64,000 nt of DNA from Orobanche coerulescens. Lineage: Eukaryota > Streptophyta > Magnoliopsida > Lamiales > Orobanchaceae. A program made the position numbers and the translations under genes. The notes under the pieces are model-generated. The model searched no databases. It was not told the origin of the DNA and was given only the letters and a program-made list of their open reading frames with translations. The stretch covers positions 2,033,501 to 2,097,500 of the forward strand of contig CM065819.1 in the NCBI GenBank assembly GCA_033398695.1. Reading direction: 5' to 3'. Positions 12,165-24,330 of this stretch are shown piece by piece (position 1 is the stretch's first letter; every line of letters starts with the position of its first letter).

Positions 12165-15100
12165 TGTAACACCCCCAAAACCGTATGGGAATATTACACG
12201 CCGTAAACCCTTTCCGCAAGGATCTACCAGGTTAAACGTCCATAAACAACCAAATGCTTGCCCGGCCAGGGTCAAACAATATAACAATACAGACCGTTAA
12301 GGTCACTTACACATAAACTCACAGACCGATGAGGTCACACAACTCTATCAACAGGACTGACTAACAACATTACCCACACAGGGTTCGAAATACAATACAA
12401 CGGAAGACTGAATCAACTCTAACAATACAAATAAACTCTACCAACTCTCAACTCTTGATTAGTATCGCAGCTCGTCATCCCCTTGTGCCAATCCTGTGAC
12501 TGCTCCCCTGAACCTGCATGTACCTGGACGCAAAACAGACATCCACCCCCCGAATACTCGGGGGTTAGTAAAACTCCACTGTTTTACTAGTGCAAGTATC
12601 AAACCATACGAAAAGTAACAAGCAAAATTGCAACTACGAATTTAATACGGAAATCAATTATCAAAATGTTCCCGAGAAGTTTTAGAATTTCGAACTCAAG
12701 TAAGAGATATTTGAAAAGGAACACATCATCTCGGGGATTTCTAAAGCAGAAATTCTTTTGGATCTCGAGTCCCAATTTACAAAACCCTTTTCGTAAACAA
12801 TAGGGCCTTAGCCCGATTCTCGTTTCAAAACATACTAAATAATATATCATTATGAGTCCGAGATCCATATTTAAAATGTTACCCGAACAATCACTGCTAC
12901 ACGATCATTGTTCGTACACATCATGTACCGAACTCCGGAGGCCTCGACGGACCCTACCCGACCACACACACTGTTCGTACACATCATGTACCGAACTCCG
13001 GAGGCCTCAACGGACCCTACCCGGCCACACACACTGTTCGTACACATCATGTACCGAACTCCGGAGGCCTCAACGGACCCTACCCGGCCACAACATCGTT
13101 CGTACACATCATGTACTGAACTCCAGAGGCCTCGTCAGACCCTACCTGGATCACACACCTTGTCCGTACACGTCATGTACCGGACTCCAGAGGCCTCGTC
13201 AGACCCTACCTGGATCACACACCTTGTTCGTACACATCATGTACCGAACTCCAGAGGCCTCGTCAGACCCTACCTGGAACACACACACATCGACACGACA
13301 CAATTCATAATCATTAAATGTCAAGCCAATCCACATTACACCGAAATGTACAATCAAGTATGTAACCCAAAACAACACAAACATCATGATCATCACAACG
13401 ACTCTTAACGAACATAACACACATTCGGTACACAATACATTGAACAAACACGTGTACAACCTTCTCATATGTATATCGCAATCCCGCACAAATGGCACAA
13501 CACCTAACACGTATACCAATATATCACTATTATCACAAAGCCTTCAAATTTCGGAAAACACAACCAACTCAAACGGAACAAATTTACGGAGGCAAGCAAA
13601 ATCGTCATACATATCATACGTAATTAATATTCACAATATACAAATCGTATAATAAGATACTTGCCTTAATAACCGCTACCAAACGTTCCGAAGAACACCG
13701 TTCGACCGGGAAGCTCGGACCCCGAAGGAGACAACGAACGGAAGGGTTCCGACTCGAGTTCTTCACAAGAATTCGACCCTAACAACATAAATTCAATAAA
13801 TCATCGATCATACGAGGAAGAATAATCGTAGAACGCCCGAAAACCCCTCTATGACATTTTACCGGACACCTTCAAGGCGTCGGTCAAGAACTCGACCAAA
13901 ATAACGAATCGATACGATCCGACCATGGGTTAACAAGGGAAAAGATACAATACATCCTAATAATCATCAATCCATCACAATCTTAAGTTAAATTGGATTA
14001 ACCGCTAATCGAACAAAATACCCAAAATCCCCAATTATCCAAAAGGGAGGGTTTCAAGAATATTACCTTAGGAGATTCAAGTACCAAGATCCGTAGAACA
14101 CGCGTTAGATTGATTATCCGAGCCTCACAACCGAAAAGAAATGATGAAAATCGACCCCCGGATGAAGAACTCTCCCCCTCTCTATCACTCTCTCTCGCGA
14201 TGCAGGTGGAAATGGGGGAGGAGACGACCGATCTCGTCTAATAAGGACGAATCTGCGCAATTACCGCTTCGTGTGCCGCGGCACAGCCGAAGTGTGCCGC
14301 GGCACAGGCCGAAAATTTACTCCCAGGTTTTGGCATTGTGCCGCGGCACAGCCTGCGTGTGCCGCGGCACACGGTACAGTTGGGTTTGGTCGCGGAAGAC
14401 ACACGAGTGTGCCGCGGCACCGGACAGGTGTGCCGCGGCACTGGCCTGGCGCTGTGCCGCGGCACCGGATGGGTGTGCCGCGGCACACGCATGCATCGCT
14501 CGACCAACATTTGGAGAAATTTGTGTGCCGCGGCGCACGCACCTTGTGCCGCGGCCCACACCCCTTTATGGGTCCCAAAATGATAAAAATGATCCGGAAA
14601 GAGAATAAAACGATAGGAATCAATATTCGGGAACCAATAACACGAAATGGATCCACGACAACCCCGAAACGGCGGTTCCGCACCACAATAACGAGAATAC
14701 AGTTCAACAGTTGACAGGAAGGACACACTGAAAGGTACACGAGGGTCACTATGACCGAGAAATATACCAAAAATGAAAATACAAGGGAAAGAAAAGTACC
14801 GTATATTACAGAGACAACAATTACAGATACGGATACCCGTAACTTTGGGCAAATTACAAAATGACCCAGAACGCCCGGAAATCACGATACGTGATCGAAA
14901 AACCAAACCGAAGATTACAACACGTCCAACAAAGTTAAACGGACTTGCGGGAAACTCAAACAATAGCTTGACGAGATTCGCAAGAATCGAACTCAAGTGC
15001 GGAAAAGTCGCTAAAAAGCACGGAACTCAACAAAACAACACCGAAATGAACTCGGATGACAAAAAGTGTAGAATTAATCATTCTCGAAATGACGAAACGG

Positions 15101-15174
15101 TCATGAGCGAGTTGTCAAAACGGACTTCGGCCGAAAAAGAAATTTACCGAAAATCGAAAATTGCGGATATTACA
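12165..15174 (-). repeat. D1 5' LTR
   Basis: It has the same organisation as 6343-9350: the 62-bp array at 12908-13280, the palindrome cluster at 14268-14560, the CATAAAGG box at about 14561-14570 and the U5 hairpin at 12203-12227. The two LTRs differ mainly inside the palindrome cluster and at the fourth minisatellite unit. Confidence 0.9.
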
Positions 15175-17080
15175 ATATCGAGGTACACAAACGAGTCGAT
15201 AGAGTCGAAAAAAACGAAAGCGAAAAAATATGGGTATTACACCATATCACCTTTAAAAGAGGTTTCGTCCCCGAAACCTAAACAACGAGAACGAAGTGCT
15301 GGAATAGCAGCCTTCCCGGCCATATCCTCTTGGTCCCGCATCTGATCTCCTGGACCAACTGTACCGCAGTCACGACCGCATCATCTCCCTCGGCATACTA
15401 AGCGAATACTCACTCAATATGATGACACAACATATCGACATAAGGTATTAAATAGCAACTCGATAAGAGTGCCCGCTCTGGATAATTACACAAATACAAA
15501 ATTTACAATTGTGGTACTCGGAACTTGCTACCATAATCAACCATTTAAATAATCACATCCACAAAAGTCTTATGACCCATACCTGTTCAAATACTGCCGT
15601 AATAACTATACACCAATATAATTAACCCTTTATAGCGTTCTTCTCAAATCCCCACGAGGTATCCATTTAGATAATATTATTTGAAAACCTTTGGAATCTC
15701 TATATATATTTTTCCGAAATAAGATTTGAAAATATTTTTGATACCTCAGGTTGTTGTCTTATCAAAACTTGTAAACAACTAACTTTAACCGTCTCAGTTG
15801 GAAATTATTTACAAAACAATATTTCCTTATAACCGACACTATCAAAATCACTATGCCACTACACATCATTATTTTGGAGTGATTCAAGATCACGCACAAT
15901 AACTGGCTTAGTACATAAAACTTTTCTAAATCTGAGTTCGAAGTTAAATCAAGTAAGATTCTTCATCTTTCATAATATATTTTTGAAAATAAAAATTATA
16001 TTGGTTTTTGAAAATAAAAATTTTTATGGTGTGAAAGATTTCTGAAAATCATGTACTCGAATCATTTGAAAATACAACAGTACGTCAAAAATTATTTTTG
16101 AAAATCTTCTCCACACTACACAATAATCAACCAAGTAACATTTTACAAAATATTCAAAGGTACTTTAAAACGACTCTTTCAATACCGTCGGGGTTCTATT
16201 AGAAAATTTAAGGCCGGCTCGCCAATTTTAAATTATTTTCAAATCCACACGGGGCCGCCGAATAATCGCACCGTCAAAACATTTTTGAAAATTGATTTTC
16301 CACAACTTGCTCAAGTTTATGAAATTTTCAGGAAAGCGTTTTCGAACATACCCACAACAGACATAATTTATCACTTCATCAAACACAATCCTTTACCATC
16401 AAATCCAATCATACGTCAACACCATCTGTCCACATAATTACAGTATCCCACAAGAAACCGTCAAAAGATAATTAACATCTAAAACTGAAATCCTACCTCT
16501 CAGTAATGAGGATTCTCACCACAAGTGCATTCCGGACGACTATAACGTTCACACCCCCAACTTAGTCACAATTTTGAGCATTATTGACCAAATAATAATA
16601 ATGCCAACATCACTACATACCTCTTAACCGACGACCATGAAATCAAGAAGTCGAAAGCAAGAGCCACGTTTCGAGTAAATTTTTGGTAGACCTCATTTGA
16701 GTTCTTAAAATCAATTTTTGAAAACTTGCAATTCAAGAAGAAAATAATATATATGTAGTTAAGTTCCAAAAAAAGAATACGGTCTCGAGGTCATCATACG
16801 AAATCAAAAATTTTCCCTTTCTTGAAGGATATTTTAAAATAAAATTTACGTGACTCTTCAAAAATAATTAAATTCTGAAATATCACATTAACAAACTTTC
16901 CTTGCGGGATCACACCAAGCCATTACTTCAGTAAAATGATTCACACAATATATATATATACACATTTATATACCGATATCACTTTTCATTCCAGCACACA
17001 TGAGAATCAACAAGCATGAATTACGTATTCACAAATCACTTTGAAACTCCACATAATAACACAAAATCACACAAGCTCAT
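15175..17080 (-). other. B internal region, middle part
   Basis: It starts with the second ATATC copy. At 15226-15290 there is a block resembling a purine tract joined to an LTR start (complement TGTAATACCCATA), about 1 kb inside the real purine tract once D1 is removed. Near 15398-15408 the complement reads ATGCCGAGGGA, a relic of the gag start, and the frame closes within a few codons. The remainder to 17080 is AT-rich leader with no reading frame I can support. Confidence 0.65.
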
Positions 17081-18003
17081 TGTAACACCCCCGATATATT
17101 CGGGAATATTACAGCGCCGTAAATCCTTTACCTAAGGATTTACAAGGCTGAAGAATTGAACAAGTATAAAAGGGTACTGACGAATGGAAATAACGGAATT
17201 ACAGACATCGATTCGACCAAATACGAAATAGTACAATTGTTCAACAACTCAATAATACATCACCAAATTCAAATCATCACAAACGACTTCGTTCTCGAGT
17301 ACTTATTGAAATAACGAATAAACAACAGATAAATAAACCCGGTCGGGACATCACTCCGCACCATCGTCATCAAACAGTTCAAGTGGTTGTTTCACCGCTC
17401 TCCTGGATCCTGAACACAAACAAAATGTTCACCCCCGAAGTGGTTAGCACAACGATGCTAGTACAAGTACTCAGAGCATATTATTCATATCTCACGAAGA
17501 ATAATAATAACGTAAACGACAAAATACCAAATGAGTCTTCTCCTACGAGAAACTCAAACATAACATACACAACTGATAATCACAACATGATATCAATACA
17601 TACACATGGTAATTCCATCGATCCAGCGTTCACTGCCTAGAACCCACGATGATCCCGTCAGACCAACCCATGGTGGAAAAACCCGTCCGATGATCCAGGT
17701 ATGCGCTAGCATAGATCCCGATGATCCGTCGGACCAACACGAGGTGGACATACAATAACGACATACATGCACGACAATATGTATAACAACAATACGTAAA
17801 ACAATTAAGGTACTTGCCTCGATTTGAAGACAATAACAACACTTCCACGGAAATGAACACTTGACGATCGTCCTCCTCAATCAATCACGTAACGAGACCA
17901 AACCTTAACAAAAGAAATAATATAGGATTTATCTCACGTCGTATGGATGTTTAACAATTCGATTCATGGCCAAAAATTCATAAAATACAATCTGCCTGAA
18001 CTG

Positions 18004-18215
18004 CTTAGCGCACGCTAAGTACTCTGTGTAGCGTGCGTTAAGTCTGCCCGATAGCGCACGCAAAAAACAAAGCCTAGCGCACGCTAACGATGCATGGTCA
18101 GTACTTCACTGACCAGCCAACTGACTCATCTGATGGTCTAGTGTACGTTACATACCAAACGTAGCGCACGCTAACGAGTGCTTGATAGCGCACGTTAAAC
18201 TGCATAGCATAGCGT
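18004..18215. repeat. Inner palindrome cluster, A2 3' LTR
   Basis: About seven copies of TAGCGCACGCTA-like palindromes, several half-degenerate, lie on the transcribed side of the TATA box, presumably in R/U5. The homologous cluster in the other LTR is 25235-25445. Confidence 0.8.
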
Positions 18216-19072
18216 GCGCTATTACTGCATGGCAGTTTACTGCTGAGCAGTAAACTGTTCTTGCCATGAACGAAACAATGAAATCCTTCGTGATAATTCA
18301 TGTTACTTCCATGAATACCAAGTTCTTACTCTTATGAATGATCTCCAGGATGATATCAACTTCAAGATGCAAATATACGTATAATCATCATGACACCATA
18401 ATCCATCTTGATTACAATTCTCATGCAAAGTTGGTGATCTCCGGTTGATGTATCAGATGCTACTATCATTATGCATATTCAGACTACATCTTGAGGTGAA
18501 CTAACAATTCCGACTTATACGAAAGAATATTTCCTAAGATGATTCTTCCTTTAAGTTCTTATAACATCTTTTCCAAATCATGATCACAAAGATAACATAA
18601 ATCATACGGATTGTTAACTTCCGAATATTTCTCTCATCATTTGAGGTACTAGGATTCCAACTTCAAGGTTCCAACAATAATATCGTAATTGTAGACATCC
18701 CAATCTTCTAAACATGATGTTGTTGAAATAATTCACTAATGAAATTCAATACCTCGTTAACATGATCATCATATCCATTGGAAATCCAAATCTAAGACTG
18801 GTGATAGGTTGAACATACCTTAATATGCCGAAATCACCGAACCACAAGGTGTAATCCGACTCCGGTTGGTTATGTGCCCCTCCAAGGTGTTACTTCTCTT
18901 CAATGATCACTCACAAGTGATACTCAATCATTCAATGATCACTCATACATGTTCTAAGTGTTTAGAAGGGAGATTATTGCTCTCTGGACTCTCAAAGATG
19001 AAGTATAGACGAAGGAAATGAAAGCCCAAGCGGTTGTTGTCCCATTTATAATATTCTCGCATTATTGACAAG

Positions 19073-19305
19073 TTAGCGCACGCTACTAAGCATCCCTTAG
19101 CGTGCGCTAATAATGGTTGACTTCAAAATTTGTCCGGGTGCGTCACGGGAATCTTATCCGGACCCATGTCCCGGGCGCATGAGCTAGCCGTCCCGCTCAA
19201 TAATTGAGTCCTTAGCGCACGTTACTCATACCGCATAGCGTGCGCTAATAATGGCCCGATAGCGCGCGTTAAGATACATTCTTAGCGTGCGCTATCACGA
19301 GGTTG
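19073..19305. repeat. Outer palindrome cluster, A2 3' LTR
   Basis: About six copies of TAGCGCACGCTA/TAGCGTGCGCTA start some 20 bp upstream (minus-strand sense) of the TTATAAATGGG box. The homologous cluster in the 5' LTR is 26295-26525. Confidence 0.85.
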
Positions 19306-19483
19306 TTTGAGCAATTTTGCATGTTTCTATACTTATATACAATGATATCAATGCACGAAATATCATACTCCAATAATCAAAATCACCAATCCGAATAATA
19401 CAGGGTTGAATACAGATGAAATACAACGTAATAAATCCGGATATTACATACTCTCCTACTAAAAAGGAGTTTCGTCCCGAAAC

Positions 19484-20037
19484 TCAAGACGAAAATAACT
19501 CGGGATATCTAGACTTCATATCAGCTTCCGTTTCCCAGGTGGCTTCTTCCATTCCGTGACGTGACCACTGAACTTTGACCAAAACGATTGGTTTGTTCCT
19601 TAGTTGCTTAACTCGACTCTTGAGTATCTTGACCGGTCTTTCTTCAAACGTCCCATCCTGTGCGACTTCGATCTCACCGAAATCAATGATATGACTAGGA
19701 TCTGGTATATATCTCCGCAACTGGGATACGTGGAACACGTTATGAACATGGCACAATGACGGCGGTAATGCTAATCTGTATGCCAACTCCCCAACTCTCT
19801 CGAGGATCTCAAATGGCCCGATATATCTCGGACTCAGCTTTCCTTTCCTTCCAAAACGAAAGATTCCCCGAGTAGGAGAAACCTTCAAAAGTACGTGATC
19901 TCCAGTACTGAACTCCAATGGGCGGCGGCGTATGTCCACATAGGATTTCTGGCGACTCTGGGCAGTCAACAACCTTTCACGAATCAAGGCTATCTTCTCT
20001 CGAGTCTACTCGATCAACTCTGGTTCTGTTCCGATCA
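19484..20037 (-). pseudogene. A2 integrase C-terminus with chromodomain
   Basis: The open stretch 19484-19987 covers the integrase C-terminal domain, with GDHVLLKVSPTRG, FGRKGKLSPRYIGPFEIL and HVSQLRRYIPDP. A chromodomain-like tail follows, with VKVQWSRHGMEEATWE, ending at a natural stop (RYPELFSS). Chromodomains of this class guide chromovirus integration to heterochromatin (established for the family). About 12 codons before the open stretch an in-frame TAG replaces a glutamine codon. A1 has TAG at the same codon. The region would be translated only as part of the gag-pol polyprotein. Confidence 0.88.
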
Positions 20038-20731
20038 AGTCCGATGAATCGTCCCAACATAAGGGCGATCTGCATCTCCTTCCGTATAATGCCTCAAACG
20101 GTGCCATCTTAATGGAAGCATGCCAACTATTGTTGTAAGTAAATTCAATCAACGGTAGATGAACTTCCCAATCGTTTGACCAATCTAAGGCACAGGCCCT
20201 TAGCATATCTTCCACCGTTTGTATAGTTCTCTGCATTGTCCGTCGATCGCGGTGATAAGTCAGATCAAGTTCAATTCGGTCCCCAAGGCCTTATGAATCG
20301 CTTTCCAAAAGTGAGACACAAAACGACTGCCTCGATCGAAACAATGGTTTTCGCCTACCATGCAATCGAACTATATCCGAAATAAAGACTCGTACAACCT
20401 CTCTCGGTCCCCACGTATCCTTAATGCCTAGAAAATGAGCCGATTTGGTTAAACGATCAACTATCACCCAAATCATGTTCATTCCGCCTCCGGTTTTCGG
20501 CATATTAGTGATAAAGTCCATTGATATGTCCTCCCACTTCCATTCAGAATCGGGAGCGGCTTCAACATTCCAGCAGCCGTTAATGCTCGATCTTAACTCA
20601 CGACAAGTCAAGCATTTCAAACATAGTCCGCTACGCCTTGCTTCATGTTGCCCCACCGTAAATTCTCGCTTCAAGTCCTTATGCATTTTATGGTGCCCGG
20701 GTGGATAGAATAGGCGAACTATGAGCTTCCT
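20006..20731 (-). pseudogene. A2 integrase core (frame-broken)
   Basis: Pieces in different frames show a zinc-binding KCLTC half-site, the first catalytic aspartate in SMDFIT, VIVDRLTKSAHF, and a later segment with the DDE glutamate region followed by LIEFTYNNSWHASIKMAPFEALYGRRCRSPLCW. Around 20230-20360 the frame is lost. Alignment with A1 shows that several breaks fall exactly where A1 has CAG or CTG. The enzyme would cut and join DNA ends during integration. As read, it cannot be made. Confidence 0.8.
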
Positions 20732-21607
20732 TCATAATCGTCGATTCGTAACATCAACATCGGGAACGCAGAGTCGGTTACGAAATCTCAAAACTCCATC
20801 GTCATGAATTATGAATCCGGGGGCCTTTCCTTTGATCACTTCATCATGTAACCGAACCATCAGAGGATCATCTACCTGTCTAGATTTGATTTCTTCGGTT
20901 AAAGATGAAGTTATCTCCATCACGCACAGTTGTCCTTGGACTCTTTGTAACCATACCTCAATTCCTTCACGAATCATCTCTCGTTGAAGGCTAAGTTGGG
21001 ATGTCAGCGTCTCCAGCATCTGAATAGAGATAGGCTTGCGGCTAAGTGCATCGGCCACTACATTCGCTTTGCCTGGATGATTTAAAATCTCCAAGTCATA
21101 GTCCTTAATCAGTTCCAACCATCTCCTTTGCCGCATATTCAACTCTTTCTGACTAAATATGTACTTGAGACTCTTATGATCCGTAAAGATTTGACAGTGA
21201 GTCCCGTACAGATAATGCCTCCAGATCTTCAAGGCAAAAACTACTGCTGCTAGCTCCAAATCATGTGTCGGGTAATTCACTTCATAAGGTTTCAGTTGTC
21301 GCGATGCATAAGCGATCACCTTATCATTCTGCATCAACACGCACCCAAGTCCTTGGTTCGAAGCATCACTGTAAACTATGAATCCTCCAGTTCCCTGCGG
21401 AAGGGATAGAATCGGTGTCGTCGTCAATCTCTTCTTTAACTCAACAAAACTAGTCTGACACGACTCGTTCCACTCAAACTTTTGAGTTTTCTGCAGAAGT
21501 CGAGTAAGTGGGCGGGAAATTTTAGAAAACCCTTCCACGAATCGACGATAATATCCAGCAAGTCCTAAGAAGCTTCGGACCTCTTTCACGTTCTTCGAGG
21601 CTTCCAA
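20732..21607 (-). CDS. A2 RT thumb and RNase H domain (open segment of pol)
   Basis: This is an uninterrupted segment of 291 codons. It starts with the connection/thumb motif [21 protein letters not shown] and contains a complete RNase H. The first aspartate is in [15 protein letters not shown], the glutamate in [19 protein letters not shown], the next aspartate in [11 protein letters not shown], and the C-terminal aspartate in [10 protein letters not shown]. RNase H removes the RNA strand after minus-strand DNA synthesis. Downstream it continues toward the integrase zinc-binding region before the frame breaks near 20731. It is the best-preserved part of A2 but has no start of its own, since it is an internal polyprotein segment. 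Confidence 0.9.
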   Translation of the reverse strand: MEASKNVKEVRSFLGLAGYYRRFVEGFSKISRPLTRLLQKTQKFEWNESCQTSFVELKKRLTTTPILSLPQGTGGFIVYSDASNQGLGCVLMQNDKVIAYASRQLKPYEVNYPTHDLELAAVVFALKIWRHYLYGTHCQIFTDHKSLKYIFSQKELNMRQRRWLELIKDYDLEILNHPGKANVVADALSRKPISIQMLETLTSQLSLQREMIREGIEVWLQRVQGQLCVMEITSSLTEEIKSRQVDDPLMVRLHDEVIKGKAPGFIIHDDGVLRFRNRLCVPDVDVTNRRL

Positions 21608-22560
21608 TCCAATATTGCTTCGATCTTCTGAGGATCCACTCGGACTCCTCTAGCTGACACCACATGGCCGAGGAACATTACTTCCTTTAGCCAAAATTCA
21701 CACTTAGAAAGTTTGGCGTACAATTGCTCGTTTCTCAAAAGCTCCAATACTATCCGCAAATGCTGCGCATGTTCTTCCGGACTCTTAGAATACACCAGGA
21801 TGTCATCAATAAATACGACCACAAATTTGTCCAAATATTCAATGAACACTCTGCTCATCAATTGCATAAATACAAGAAAGTTAGTGAGTCCAAACGGCAT
21901 CACTACAAACTCATAATCCCCGTAGCGAGTTCAGAACGCTCATTTCTGAACATCGACTCCTTAATCCTCGCTGATGGTATCCCGATCTCGATCGATTTTA
22001 GAAAATACTTGTTCCCTTGCACCGGGTCAAACAGATCATCAATCCGTGGCAACGGATACTTGTTCTTAATCGTCATCTTGTTCACTCTCGATAGTCAATA
22101 CACAATCGGAGCGATCCATCCTTCTTTCTGACAAAAAGAACTCGGCGCTCCTGTGGTGAAATGCTTGGGTCAATATAGCCCTTGTCCAAGAACTCCTCCA
22201 CCGCTTCTTCGATTCGTACATCTCAAGAGGTTCCATACGATACGGCGCCTTAGAAATTGGTGTCGCTCCGTGTTCCAATTCAATAGTAAATTCTACATCC
22301 CTTCGTGGAGGTAGCCTGTAATTCATCAGAAATACATCCGAAATTCGTTCACAACAGAATAGATGAAAGTTCCACCATTTCTTCTTCTTTCTTCATTGCG
22401 TAACACCAAGCACTGCATGCCTTGTTTAAGCAATTTGACAATTTCATCGCCTTGATCAACTTTCCCGAGCTTCCTGTTTCCATCCTCAAACAATCTCGGA
22501 ACCATTGTCGGCGACCAATGAGATATTCCTCCTTCGGTAGTTTACAATTGCGCCGCACCG
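21586..22560 (-). pseudogene. A2 reverse transcriptase (frame-broken)
   Basis: Three segments are recognisable. The N-terminal part (22066-22326) has [18 protein letters not shown] and PYRM. The finger region (21903-22085) has KNKYPLPRIDDLFD. The palm (21586-21903) has MPFGLTN and the catalytic [21 protein letters not shown], then LSKCEFWL and [14 protein letters not shown] is the Ty3/gypsy form of the YxDD active site. At least three frame changes separate the segments. RT copies element RNA into DNA from the tRNA-Met primer. It is not functional as read. Confidence 0.88.
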
Positions 22561-23112
22561 ATTAAGCCAATCGTCTCCGAGTATCAGTCATCTCCTTGCA
22601 TTTCTATCATGATCAGATTTGAGAGCCACTCTCTGCCTCCAAATGATACAGGAAATTTCTAGTTTCTAAATTTCCGACAATCCTCTCTCCACTCGGTAAA
22701 CCAACAACATAAGGTTCACAAGCATGAAAACCGGAAATATTCAAACGATTTACACAAGACAAAGATATGAAAGAATGTGTAGCTCTGTATCGAATAAAAC
22801 GCTAACCGGGCCGGGAAAGGATCTCGACAAGACTGGCGCGATAGCGAGATCCCGATCGTCTGTCCTCCTCATCTCGCATGCACGTGGGGAGCAGATCCGC
22901 ACTCGATGTCCCCTTTCGGTCCCATTGTCCTCTGCCTCGCCCGCGGCCAAAATTCTGAGGCATCCGAACACTTTGCCGCGTCTGTGGAATACGGCCTCCT
23001 TCTCGACTGGCCGTGGTGTACGGGCTCTAAAAGACTTTGCAGCCTCTTCACAAAACACCGACCGATGACCCTCTCGTCCATAGTCAAAACAAGTCACGGC
23101 AGAAGGGGGCAA
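22561..23112 (-). pseudogene. A2 gag zinc knuckle and protease region (decayed)
   Basis: Near 23070-23100 the peptide CFDYGREGHRSVFC is a zinc knuckle whose second cysteine has become tyrosine. Around 22780-22810 VSVLFDTELHILS recalls the aspartic protease active site, normally DTG followed by ASHSFIS, with the glycine lost to a frame change. The intervening residues are low-complexity, as expected for the Gag-protease linker. Confidence 0.7.
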
Positions 23113-24096
23113 TTCCGTCGATAGTGCCCCGTCTGGCGCAGCTTAAAGCATTTCCTGGTAACATCGGTAATAGTTGATGTAGCTCAAGTTCTTTCCGCTC
23201 CTAGCCGGGTGCGGAGGTTTCTTGAAAGAGTGAAAGGATGACTGGGCCTTACGGGCCCCACTGTTCTTGTGCTCGTAAAAGTACCGAGACTTTCTGTTTC
23301 TTGGTTTCCGCAAATTTCTCCATGGCCGCTTCCTTGATCTCATATGCCAACGCCTTATCCTGGTATTGGCGGAGTGTGGTACATTCGAATCCGGACATGT
23401 ACCTCGAACTTCTGGTTTCATCCTCATATCGAAATGGATCATCATTTTCGCATCTGCTCTCGACCGGATGTCGAACAAATGCCATTCCGGTTAAACGCCT
23501 TGATCGCTGGGATACCGCACATCGGAAGGCCGAGCGAGAAAAACTCCCGAACTTTGGCTTCCCTCACGGGACGAGGGCAATCGAGCTTCCATCATCAATC
23601 TAAACTCTGTCTAATCGGCATCATGGTCTACAGTCGGATGGCTTCCCACCATTCGGACGCTTCCTATCGTAAAATATTGAGCGATAGAGGCTCTCCTATT
23701 GCCAGGCGCTTGATTCCGGCAAAGATTTTCTCCAGCTCCTTTAACCAATGATCCCAGGTGGGAGTCTCAGAAATACCGTCGAATTTGGGTGGTTGCATCT
23801 TCGCCACTTCTTGCAGCCACCGGTCACCTCGATTTCCTATATCTGGGATCCCTTGCTGTCTCTCTCCCTGCTGTAGTCCCACCGCCACTTGCATTCGGTC
23901 CACGACCTGGGCGAACTGAGTCATCTGGTTCACCACTTGACGAAGGATCTCTGGTACAGCAGGATCTGGTTCATTATTAATAGATTGATGCGGCTCGCCG
24001 GAGCTATGATCGGCTCGGTTAGAAGGCAACGCCTCCCTTCGGCATTTCTTCGTCGCGTCCACGACCGCGACCACGTCCACGTCCGCCTCTCAACAT
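23113..24096 (-). pseudogene. A2 gag (frame-broken)
   Basis: The start codon at 24094-24096 opens an arginine-glycine rich N-terminus, as in other Tekay-type Gags. Next come EILRQVVNQMTQFAQVVDRM and RWLQEVAKMQPPKFDG, then the WDHWLKELEKIF capsid-like motif, and in other frames the ASIAQYF and ECTTLRQYQDKALAYEI segments. Gag packages element RNA in a cytoplasmic particle. Frame changes occur around 23640-23700 and again in 23240-23500. The collinear gags in C and E confirm the assignment. Confidence 0.82.
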
Positions 24097-24313
24097 ACCG
24101 TAAGCATAAATACTCAATATACAGAAACAACATCGTTCTAATATTCGAGTATAAAGAGATACAATATGTAAAGAACGAGATAGAGTTTAGGAACTTACAA
24201 CCACTGCTCGCATGAAGACGTAGGCGGTGCGGTGATGTCATTCACGGCCGGTTACCCCAAAAGACATAAATGACCCCTATTTTAACCCAACGGCCAAGAT
24301 ATCCATAATCTTA

Positions 24314-24325
24314 GCTCGATACCAT
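24314..24325 (-). other. Primer-binding site of A2
   Basis: The complement reads ATGGTATCGAGC, the tRNA-Met-type site missing one base of the usual TGGTATCAGAGC. The missing base lies in a CAG context, in line with other A2 discordances. Confidence 0.8.
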
Positions 24326-24330
24326 ATTCT

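Larger units (their letters stand above)
6343..15174 (-). mobile_element. Element D1: non-autonomous LTR element inserted in B
   Basis: The LTRs 6343-9350 and 12165-15174 (3,008 and 3,010 bp) are almost identical outside one GC-rich array. The target-site duplication is ATATC (6338-6342 and 15175-15179). The primer-binding site is the complement of 12149-12161 (tRNA-Met type) and the purine tract is the complement of 9351-9368, so it lies on the minus strand. The 2.8-kb interior carries only a gag remnant. High LTR identity suggests a recent insertion. Confidence 0.92.
17081..19448 (-). repeat. A2 3' LTR
   Basis: It contains two palindrome clusters of the TAGCGCACGCTA/TAGCGTGCGCTA type (18004-18215 and 19073-19305). 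A TTATAAATGGG TATA box on the minus strand (19042-19053) lies beside the second cluster. The U5 hairpin is 17119-17143, with a perfect 10-bp stem. AGGCAAGTACC is the complement of about 17809-17819. Confidence 0.92.

Noticed and set aside
15226..15290. Boundary of a further complete nested LTR element in B
   Set aside because: There is an LTR-start-like and purine-tract-like block, but no matching LTR end or target-site duplication. The same block sits at the same place in D1 and D2.
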